DNA of 64,000 bases from a bacterium (GTDB taxonomy: Bacteria; Patescibacteria; Dojkabacteria; JAKAPS01; JAJZLI01): positions 18,828-82,827 of the forward strand of contig JAJZKG010000002.1 of the NCBI GenBank assembly GCA_021809565.1. The letters are read 5' to 3'. The translations under genes and the position numbers were made by a program. Below, piece after piece: positions 1 through 7,425 of the stretch. How positions within the stretch are numbered: the stretch's first letter is position 1; the number at the start of each line of letters is the position of its first letter. Under the pieces are notes generated by a model. The model was given only the letters and a program-made list of their open reading frames with translations, did not search any database and was not told where the DNA came from.

Positions 1-944
1 TCATTTCTAAATTTATATTCAGATATTCTTTTATCTAACCTGACTATAGTATGGCCTTCCTTGAGCATTTTATAGTATATATCTATTTTTGGAGTAGCGC
101 TTCCGAGTAATAATTTAATTTTTTGTTCTTTTGCTATAAATTTAGCTAAATTTATAGCATTATACCTTGGATCTTGATCCTGTTTATAACTATTATCATG
201 AAACTCATCAATAATGATCAACCCTAAATTATGAAATCTTGAAAATAGTGCTGAACGTGCACCTATAACTATTTTTTTCCTTCCACTTCTAATTAAATTA
301 TTTTCTACTGTTTTGTTTCTTTTTGTAATTTTACTGTGAATTATTGAAATTATTTCTTCGTCAAAAAAATCTTTCAATCTAATATAAAATTGAGATGTTA
401 TTGCTATGTCTGGTAAAAGTATCAATACTTGTTTTCCCTCATTAATTTGTTGCTCAATTAGCTTTATATATACCTGTGTTTTCCCAGATCCGGTGATGCC
501 AAATAATATATATTCAGTATCTATTCCGTTTGAAATAGTATTTACTGCATCAGTCTGGGCTTTATTCATAGGAAGTTTTGAGTTGGGTATTGTTATTTTT
601 TTGAGAATAGTATTGTTAGTATCGATCTCTCGAGTTTTTTTTGTAATAAATGGAGATATTACATTACTTATGGAAGCATTATAGTAAGTGATAATATGTT
701 TAATAATTTTTAATTCTAAGAGATTAAGGTCAATATACTCATTTTTTTTATCTTCAATTATATTCTTGATTGCAAAATTTATATCAATATTTTGGTCTTT
801 TATATTATCAACAATTATTCCAGTAGTTTTTTTTAACCCTAAGGGTATTTCAACAACTTTACCGATAGGAAGAGTATCTTTAGTAGAGTATATAAGAGGT
901 TTCTCAATCTTTAATTTTGTTTTTGCAAGTATCCTAATTAACAT
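1..944 (-). CDS. priA: Primosomal protein N' (PriA helicase), 5' part only
   Basis: PriA is the SF2 DNA helicase that reloads the replisome at stalled forks. Reading the - strand from the ATG at 944 gives 314 open codons running off the left edge, so the C-terminal helicase half and zinc-binding region lie outside the window. The N-terminal 3'-DNA-binding-like region is followed by a Walker A motif GITGSGKT and by GARSALFSRFHNLGLIIIDEFHD. This matches PriA's usual GTRSALF...LGLIIVDEEHD region, and is followed by the LLGSATP motif III. The DEEH box reads DEFH here, which is odd. It is divergent from mreB with a 66-nt spacer. I see no good -10 or Shine-Dalgarno site before it. Identity is confident from the motif order; completeness cannot be judged. 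Confidence 0.88.
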   Translation of the reverse strand, partial: MLIRILAKTKLKIEKPLIYSTKDTLPIGKVVEIPLGLKKTTGIIVDNIKDQNIDINFAIKNIIEDKKNEYIDLNLLELKIIKHIITYYNASISNVISPFITKKTREIDTNNTILKKITIPNSKLPMNKAQTDAVNTISNGIDTEYILFGITGSGKTQVYIKLIEQQINEGKQVLILLPDIAITSQFYIRLKDFFDEEIISIIHSKITKRNKTVENNLIRSGRKKIVIGARSALFSRFHNLGLIIIDEFHDNSYKQDQDPRYNAINLAKFIAKEQKIKLLLGSATPKIDIYYKMLKEGHTIVRLDKRISEYKFRN

Positions 945-996
945 TTATTTGTTTTGAGCCATTTTTAGTGTTAAAATAAACCATATTTAATTTAGT

Positions 997-1005
997 TGGT
1001 ATAGA
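997..1005 (+). promoter_or_regulatory. Extended -10 promoter of mreB, near-leaderless
   Basis: TGG plus TATAGA (1000-1005) ends 5 nt before the mreB ATG at 1011. There is no convincing -35 box. It fits the short-leader pattern seen at other operon heads in this window. Confidence 0.4.
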
Positions 1006-1010
1006 GGATT

Positions 1011-2069
1011 ATGGCATTTTCTGACCCATTTTGGAATATGTTTACCTATGATATAGGTATTGATCTAGGTACTGCAAACACGTTAGTTTGTGTTAGAAAT
1101 CAAGGTGTTACTATATCAGAACCATCTGTAGTAGCTTTTAATTCTAAAACTAGAACAGTTTTAGCTGTAGGCTCTGAGGCACAAAAAATGTTAGGTAGAA
1201 CTCCTGCATCTATTGTAGCTATAAGGCCTTTAAAAGATGGAGTAATCTCAGATTTTGATACAACTAAGGAAATGATAAAATATTTTATAGAGAAAGTTCA
1301 TAAAGATTCCCCTAAATTTTTTAAAATACCAAGACCAAGAGTTGTTATAGGAATACCTTCTGCTATAACTGAAGTTGAAAAAAAAGCTGTTATTGATGCT
1401 GCAATATCTGCTGGTGCCAGGAAGGTATATCTGATTGAGGAACCTATGGCTGCGGCAGTAGGGATTGATGTTCCTGTAACAGAACCTCTTGGTTCTTTGA
1501 TTGTTGATATAGGTGGTGGTACTTCAGATATTGCAGTCATATCGTTAGGAGGTATAGTTGTTGATAAATCAATAAGAGTGGCTGGAGACGAGATGACTAT
1601 TGATATTGTTAATTATATTAGATCAAAGTACAATTTATTAATAGGAGAGAGGACAGCTGAAGAAATTAAGATAAAATTGGGAAATGCTTATCCTAGAAAG
1701 GATAATAAAAGTATGGAGATAAAAGGAAGAGATATATTATTAGGGCTTCCTAAGGTCATAAAGATATCTGAGGTTGAAGTTAGAGAAGCAATGTCTAATT
1801 CACTTAACATTATTATTGAAGCTATTTCTGAAGCTTTAGAAGAAACACCTCCTGAACTTATTTCAGATATTACAAATAGTGGCATCTACCTTACTGGAGG
1901 AGGTGCTAAAATTTCTGGAATTAATAAATTATTTCTAGAAAAATTAAAAATACCAATAATAGTTGCTGAAGATCCTTTGTCTAGTGTAGTATTAGGAGCT
2001 TCAAAAATTTTAGAAGATCTTAGTCTTCTCGAAAATATTTCTTATTCAGATTCTGAAGAATTCTTATAA
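1011..2069 (+). CDS. mreB: Rod-shape actin MreB
   Basis: MreB is the bacterial actin that polymerises under the membrane and organises the lateral wall-synthesis complex with MreC, MreD and a class B PBP, the next three genes. The 352-residue product has the usual family length. The phosphate-1 loop GIDLGTANT is at residues 16-24, phosphate-2 DIGGGTSD starts at about residue 166, and TGGGAKI forms the C-terminal adenosine loop. A short hydrophobic/aromatic N-terminus (FSDPFWNMF) may serve as the membrane anchor, as in other MreB proteins. It is the first gene of a tight cluster, 9 nt before mreC. The ATG at 1011 is preceded by an extended -10 rather than a Shine-Dalgarno site. Confidence 0.97.
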   Translation: MAFSDPFWNMFTYDIGIDLGTANTLVCVRNQGVTISEPSVVAFNSKTRTVLAVGSEAQKMLGRTPASIVAIRPLKDGVISDFDTTKEMIKYFIEKVHKDSPKFFKIPRPRVVIGIPSAITEVEKKAVIDAAISAGARKVYLIEEPMAAAVGIDVPVTEPLGSLIVDIGGGTSDIAVISLGGIVVDKSIRVAGDEMTIDIVNYIRSKYNLLIGERTAEEIKIKLGNAYPRKDNKSMEIKGRDILLGLPKVIKISEVEVREAMSNSLNIIIEAISEALEETPPELISDITNSGIYLTGGGAKISGINKLFLEKLKIPIIVAEDPLSSVVLGASKILEDLSLLENISYSDSEEFL

Positions 2070-2078
2070 ATCTAAATT

Positions 2079-2888
2079 ATGGTTAGTTTTAAAAGAAGTA
2101 AAAAGACACCCAATATATTAAGAAAAATATCTGTATTGTTAGTAATAGCAATACTTCTTATAATATTAAGTATTAAAGTTCCAGGATTGTCTAATATTAC
2201 AAGTGGTGTTTTTATACCTATTAAATCAGATATATTTTCTTTCTCATCTAATGTAGGAGGGTTTTTTTATAATATCAATAACATAAATAATATTGAGTCT
2301 CGTAATACTAATTTGGAGAGGAGAGTATATAACTATAAATCTGAGTTAGCGAACCTAAATATTTATAAATCTGAGAATAAGATTTTGAAAGAACAATTAA
2401 ATAAAAAGTATTTTGATACTATCTATAGATATACATTATCGAAAATACTTTATTATGGACCTATCAATACATTGGGTTATATATATGTAGGAAGCGGAAG
2501 CAACCAAGGTGTAAAAGTAGGTGATGCTGTTGTATATAAAAACTTCCTTTTAGGTAAAGTAGTATATACATATAGCAATTATTCTAAAGTCATTTTAATA
2601 TCAAATGTAAATTTATCTATTCCTGTAATTGTAAATCATGTTAATGCCATACTAACAGGTAGTCTCTCTAGCTCTTTGATTCTCCAAGATGTAACTCAGC
2701 TTGACAGTGTTAAAGTTGGAGACAGTGTTATCACTTCTGGAATAGATGGAACTTTCCCTCAGAATTTAATCACTGGGTATGTTAGTTACGTTTCAAACAA
2801 TAAAAGCAGCACATTTAAGACTATAAATGTTGATAATGCAATAAATATCTACAATCTTCAATATGTATTTATAATCAATAATAAATAA
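2079..2888 (+). CDS. mreC: Rod-shape protein MreC
   Basis: MreC is the periplasmic/extracytoplasmic scaffold of the elongasome that links MreB to PBP2. The 269 residues show a basic N-terminus, one membrane span (about residues 17-35), a coiled-coil segment (about 70-105, NIESRNTNLERRV...) and a C-terminal beta domain with the typical pattern VGSGSNQGVKVGDAVV and DSVITSG. Length and order are standard. It lies between mreB and mreD, 1 nt before the latter, with no Shine-Dalgarno site. The sequence is too diverged for finer claims, but context and architecture together make this secure. Confidence 0.92.
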   Translation: MVSFKRSKKTPNILRKISVLLVIAILLIILSIKVPGLSNITSGVFIPIKSDIFSFSSNVGGFFYNINNINNIESRNTNLERRVYNYKSELANLNIYKSENKILKEQLNKKYFDTIYRYTLSKILYYGPINTLGYIYVGSGSNQGVKVGDAVVYKNFLLGKVVYTYSNYSKVILISNVNLSIPVIVNHVNAILTGSLSSSLILQDVTQLDSVKVGDSVITSGIDGTFPQNLITGYVSYVSNNKSSTFKTINVDNAINIYNLQYVFIINNK

Positions 2889-2889
2889 C

Positions 2890-3390
2890 ATGAAAAGAGG
2901 TATTTATACACTAATTACAATAATATTAATGTTTTTTATCATAGGATTAAATAGAATGATAATATATCCATTTTTATTTTTTAATGTAATATATGTGTAC
3001 ACAATACTGTATTTTATTTTGTATCAAAAAGATCAAAATTTCATTATATATTATCTCTTTATAGTTGGAATGATTATAGATATAGTCTTTATTAATCCTT
3101 TGGGTATTACTTCAATCTTTCTACTTACACCAATACTTATATTAGAATTGATTAAATTGTTTAAAAAAGACCCCAATTTGAGCTTTGTTTCTATTTTGAT
3201 TATATCTTTTATATACAATATTTTTCTGTGGGTATACTTATATGATATTATAGTATTAGGAAGTAATGCTATATACATTGATTTATTTCTGGTCTTTGTT
3301 ATAGTTTCAAGCACTTTAGATTCTCTGGTTATATTCTTTTATAAGCTATATTCTAATAATAATAGTGGGTTAAAAATTAATATTAATTAA
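2890..3390 (+). CDS. mreD: Rod-shape membrane protein MreD
   Basis: This 166-residue, almost wholly hydrophobic protein has about five predicted membrane spans. It sits exactly where mreD belongs, between mreC and the class B PBP. MreD proteins diverge quickly and have no catalytic motif. Recognisable points are the length and the short conserved segment IIDIVFINPLGITSI in the middle of the protein. It is expected to sit in the inner membrane with MreC. The call rests mainly on synteny and topology. Confidence 0.8.
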   Translation: MKRGIYTLITIILMFFIIGLNRMIIYPFLFFNVIYVYTILYFILYQKDQNFIIYYLFIVGMIIDIVFINPLGITSIFLLTPILILELIKLFKKDPNLSFVSILIISFIYNIFLWVYLYDIIVLGSNAIYIDLFLVFVIVSSTLDSLVIFFYKLYSNNNSGLKININ

Positions 3391-3397
3391 TCGAATT

Positions 3398-5257
3398 ATG
3401 GATGATTTTGAGTTAGATGATTTTAATAATCTGCCTACTGATGAAGACAAAGATAAAGTCAATAAATCTTTATTATTAAAATTAATGGGATCCTTTATTT
3501 TTGTAATTATTCTAATTTTCATTTTTGGTGTTTTTTATATTTCAATTATTGAGCACAATAAATTCCAAAATTTAGCTTTTCAAAACAGAATTATTAAAAG
3601 TCCTATAGTTGCAAACAGAGGGATAATATTAGGTAGAAATATGACACAACTTTCTTTCAATATTCCAACATATCAGCTCTATCTTAATATAAATAATTTA
3701 AGTAATATTCAAATAAAAAATGATATAAAAAAAATATCACCAATACTGAATATGTCTATTGAAAAGATAACAAATATTGTTCATAATGGTCAAAAGATTA
3801 ATGAGGTAGAAATACCAATATATAATGGATTATCTAGTAAAGATGAAATATTAATTAGTTCAAATTCTGCACTAAAAGCTTTTGTAATAAAAGAAGTACC
3901 TATGGTTAAATTTAAGTACAGTAATTTGTTGTCACATATAATAGGGTATACAGGTCCTGTTACAGAGCAAGAGTTGTTATCTAACTCAAATCTAACACCA
4001 TACGATATAGTAGGAAGATATGGGATAGAACAATCATTCAATAAATATCTTATGGGGCAGGATGGTCTTCAATTGAAAGAGGTAAATACTTATGGACAAA
4101 TCGTCTCAAGTTATGGAGAGAAAAAACCTGTGGCTGGAGATAATGTTCAGTTAAATATTAGTAGTACTATTCAAAAAGAAATGCAATCATTATTAATACA
4201 AAGTATCAAGACGGATCCTAACCATGTTACAGGTGCTGTTGGTATTGTTGAGAATGTAAATACTGGTGGAATATTGGCTATGGTTAGTTATCCTACTTTC
4301 AATAATAACGCATTTGAAGGTGCAGGAATAAGTAATACCGCATATAATGCATTGTTAAGTAATCCTATGGATCCACTTTTGAATAGAGCAATTTCTGAAC
4401 AGCAACCAGTAGGATCTATAATGAAGACAATACTTCTTTCAGCTGCATTGCAAGATAATGTGTTGACTCCTAATACTACCTTTACTGTGCCTGGAACATT
4501 TTTATATGATGGAACTTTATTTCAAAATTATGCAAAAATAAATTGGGGAACAGCTAATATTGCTAAATGTTTACAATTTTCAATAAATGTTTTTGCTTTT
4601 AAAGCTTCAATCAAACTAGGGATCCAAAGGTTTGTGAAGTTTGAGAAATTGTTTGGTCTTGGTAAGGCCACTGGTATACAATTACCAGGAGAATTATCTG
4701 GTATAATTGCTGATCCTAAAACTAAGTTGGCAATTACTGGACAACCATGGTATCCTGGTGATTTACTGAACTCAGCAATAGGTCAGGGTTATACAGAGGT
4801 TACTCCTATACAAGTTGTAAGCTGGATAAGTGCTATTGCCAATGGTGGTACACTATATAAACCAAGGATTGTGAAAGCCATATATAACCAACAAGGGCAA
4901 GTTATTAAAAATTATGCTCCACAGGTTGTAAGAAAAGGGTTTGTCTCTACTAATAATTTAAATGTAATAAAATATGGTATGGAACAAGCTGTACAAAATG
5001 GGATAGATATAGCTGCAAAGAGTGTGATAGCTGATAATGCAGGTAAGAGTGGTACAGCTCAATTTGGAAATGAAACTTTAAGTAATACTTCTGATAGATA
5101 TAGTCACTCTCATTCATGGATGACATCTTTTGCTCCATATAAAAATCCTCAAATAGCAGTTGTTGTGTTTGAAGAAAATGGAGGACTAAGTACTTATGCT
5201 GCAGAGGTTGTAAAAAATTTCATGAATTGGTATTTTGGTGTATATTTAAAAAAATAA
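3398..5257 (+). CDS. mrdA: Class B penicillin-binding protein (PBP2, elongation transpeptidase)
   Basis: This transpeptidase cross-links peptidoglycan during cell elongation. The 619 residues comprise a cytoplasmic tail, one membrane anchor (about 28-52), the non-catalytic dimerisation domain beginning with SPIVANRGIILGRN (equivalent to the PBP2 'R-G-I-DRNG' region), and the transpeptidase domain. All three active-site motifs are visible: SIMK with nucleophile S340 and K343, SIN at 395-397, and KSGT at about 550-553. The gene follows mreD by 7 nt and precedes topA by 9 nt. The presence of mreBCD plus this PBP implies a rod-like or elongating walled cell. FtsI is the alternative, but the mre context favours PBP2. 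Confidence 0.92.
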   Translation: MDDFELDDFNNLPTDEDKDKVNKSLLLKLMGSFIFVIILIFIFGVFYISIIEHNKFQNLAFQNRIIKSPIVANRGIILGRNMTQLSFNIPTYQLYLNINNLSNIQIKNDIKKISPILNMSIEKITNIVHNGQKINEVEIPIYNGLSSKDEILISSNSALKAFVIKEVPMVKFKYSNLLSHIIGYTGPVTEQELLSNSNLTPYDIVGRYGIEQSFNKYLMGQDGLQLKEVNTYGQIVSSYGEKKPVAGDNVQLNISSTIQKEMQSLLIQSIKTDPNHVTGAVGIVENVNTGGILAMVSYPTFNNNAFEGAGISNTAYNALLSNPMDPLLNRAISEQQPVGSIMKTILLSAALQDNVLTPNTTFTVPGTFLYDGTLFQNYAKINWGTANIAKCLQFSINVFAFKASIKLGIQRFVKFEKLFGLGKATGIQLPGELSGIIADPKTKLAITGQPWYPGDLLNSAIGQGYTEVTPIQVVSWISAIANGGTLYKPRIVKAIYNQQGQVIKNYAPQVVRKGFVSTNNLNVIKYGMEQAVQNGIDIAAKSVIADNAGKSGTAQFGNETLSNTSDRYSHSHSWMTSFAPYKNPQIAVVVFEENGGLSTYAAEVVKNFMNWYFGVYLKK

Positions 5258-5266
5258 AAATAAACA

Positions 5267-7414
5267 ATGTCTAAAAAATTAATAATTGTTGAATCTCCAA
5301 CAAAAGCAAAAACAATATCTAAATTCCTGTCAAAAGATTATTCTATAATCGCAACTAAAGGGCATGTAGAAGACCTTCCAAAAAGTAAGTTTGGGATAGA
5401 TGTGGATGATAACTTCAAGCCTGATTATGTTATTCTTAAAGACAAAGGTAATTTATTGAAGGAGATAAAAAAAGAAGCAAAGGTTGCAGATACTATATAT
5501 ATAGCGACAGATCCTGATAGAGAAGGGGAAGCTATAGGATGGCATGTTCTGAACTCACTGGCACTAAAAAAACCTGATTTGGTTAAAAGAATTGCATTCC
5601 ATGAAATAACACAAAGTGCGTTAGAAGATGCTATTAATCACCCTACAGTTTTAAATATGAATCTTGTAGATGCTCAACAGGCACGTAGAGTACTTGATAG
5701 GATTGTTGGATATAAATTATCTCCACTTCTATGGTCAAAGATAAGGTATGGTCTTTCAGCAGGGAGAGTTCAGTCAGTAGCACTAAAAATTATTGTTGAT
5801 AGAGAAGAAGAAAGAAATAACTTTGTATCACAGGAGTACTGGAATGTAGTAGGAGTTTTTTTGATTAATGGTACAGAATATATTTTTGACCTTATAAAAA
5901 TTAATAAGAATAATTTTGAAATCAAAAATAAAGAAGAATCAGATAAGATTGGTAAAGATATAAAATCAGGGACTGCAGAGATGGAGTCTATACAAAAGAC
6001 AGAAACAAAAAAATACCCAATTCCTCCATATACCACATCCACACTACAGCAAGATGCGAATAGGAAATTAGGGTTCTCATCGAAAAAAACTATGTCCATA
6101 GCTCAAAAGTTATATGAAGGTGTATCTCTAGGGGCTGATAATGTTGGGCTTATTACATATATGAGAACTGATTCAGTATCTATGGCTGAGGTAGCCGTAG
6201 ACAATATTAGAGGATATATTAATAAAAATTATGAAAAAGCTTATCTTCCAGATAGAAAAAATATATATAAAACAAAAAGTAAGCTTGCTCAAGAAGCGCA
6301 TGAAGCTATAAGGCCAGCTTATATAGACAAAACTCCAGAGTCAATACAAAAATATGTAGATAAGGATTTTTATAGATTATATAAGTTAATTTGGGAAAGA
6401 GCATTATCTAGTCAAATGACTCCTGCATTATATGAAAATAAAAAAGTACTAATTAATGTTAAGGGAGATAAAAATACATATACATTTGCGTTGAATATTT
6501 CTAATAATGTTTTTAAGGGTTATCAGGTTTTCAATAAAAAAGAAGAGAGTAAAGACTCAAAAAATCCAGAATTTGTTATAGATGATAAAAAAGATGTAAA
6601 AAGTCTAGAAATGAAGAAGACAACTTCGGATCAGCATTTTACAGAACCTCCTCCAAGATATAATGATGCATCACTAGTTAAAATATTAGAATCATGCGGG
6701 GTAGGTAGACCCTCTACGTATTCTTCTATCATATCAACTCTAATCTCCAGAGGTTACATTGAAAGAAAGGAAAAATATTTTATACCTACAGATGTAGGTG
6801 TAGTAGTAAGTAATTTCTTGTCAAAATATTTTACTGATATAGTAGATACTAATTTTACTGCTGATATAGAAAATAAACTTGATGATATAGCAAATGGAAA
6901 ATCGGAATGGACTAAAATAGTATCAAATTTTTATACCCCTTTTAATAAAAAGATAGAAAATAGTCAAGAAGGGATAGAAAAGAAAGATATAACAAATCTT
7001 GGAGAATCAACAGAAGTTTGTCCAGAATGTGGATCACCAATGTATATTAAATTAGGTAAATATGGCAAATTTTTAAGTTGTAGTAGATTTCCAGAATGCA
7101 AAGGTATGAGATCCTTAGAGACTGATAAAGAAGAGAAATTAGCTGGAGAAAATTGCCCTCAGTGTGGATCAGAATTGGTCATGAAGAAAGGTAGGTTTGG
7201 AAATTTTATAGCATGTAGTAATTATCCAACTTGTCGATATACTAAATCTTTAAATGAAAATAAGAAAAAGGTTCTTGATATCAAATGCCCAGATTGTAAA
7301 ACTGGTAATATAGTAGAACTTAAAAATAGAAGAGGTAAGACATTTTATGGTTGTTCAAACTATCCTAAATGTAAATTCATAGCAAATAAACTTGAAGACA
7401 TAGAGAGTAAGTAA
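5267..7414 (+). CDS. topA: DNA topoisomerase I (type IA)
   Basis: This enzyme relaxes negative supercoils through a transient 5'-phosphotyrosine. The 715-residue protein opens with the Toprim domain (KLIIVESPTKAK at the N-terminus, TDPDREGEAIGWH at about 82-94). The catalytic Tyr298 lies in LITYMRTDS, and the C-terminus ends in three four-cysteine Topo zinc ribbons (CPEC...C...C, CPQC...C...C, CPDC...C...C; roughly residues 585-710). This is the complete bacterial arrangement. It is last in the mre cluster, and its 3' end converges on the helicase with an 11-nt gap. No Shine-Dalgarno site precedes the ATG. Confidence 0.97.
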   Translation: MSKKLIIVESPTKAKTISKFLSKDYSIIATKGHVEDLPKSKFGIDVDDNFKPDYVILKDKGNLLKEIKKEAKVADTIYIATDPDREGEAIGWHVLNSLALKKPDLVKRIAFHEITQSALEDAINHPTVLNMNLVDAQQARRVLDRIVGYKLSPLLWSKIRYGLSAGRVQSVALKIIVDREEERNNFVSQEYWNVVGVFLINGTEYIFDLIKINKNNFEIKNKEESDKIGKDIKSGTAEMESIQKTETKKYPIPPYTTSTLQQDANRKLGFSSKKTMSIAQKLYEGVSLGADNVGLITYMRTDSVSMAEVAVDNIRGYINKNYEKAYLPDRKNIYKTKSKLAQEAHEAIRPAYIDKTPESIQKYVDKDFYRLYKLIWERALSSQMTPALYENKKVLINVKGDKNTYTFALNISNNVFKGYQVFNKKEESKDSKNPEFVIDDKKDVKSLEMKKTTSDQHFTEPPPRYNDASLVKILESCGVGRPSTYSSIISTLISRGYIERKEKYFIPTDVGVVVSNFLSKYFTDIVDTNFTADIENKLDDIANGKSEWTKIVSNFYTPFNKKIENSQEGIEKKDITNLGESTEVCPECGSPMYIKLGKYGKFLSCSRFPECKGMRSLETDKEEKLAGENCPQCGSELVMKKGRFGNFIACSNYPTCRYTKSLNENKKKVLDIKCPDCKTGNIVELKNRRGKTFYGCSNYPKCKFIANKLEDIESK

Positions 7415-7425
7415 AACTTATATTT

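Noticed and set aside
406..957. Two + strand ORFs of about 90 codons at the left edge
   Set aside because: They are antisense to priA, whose motifs are clear on the - strand.
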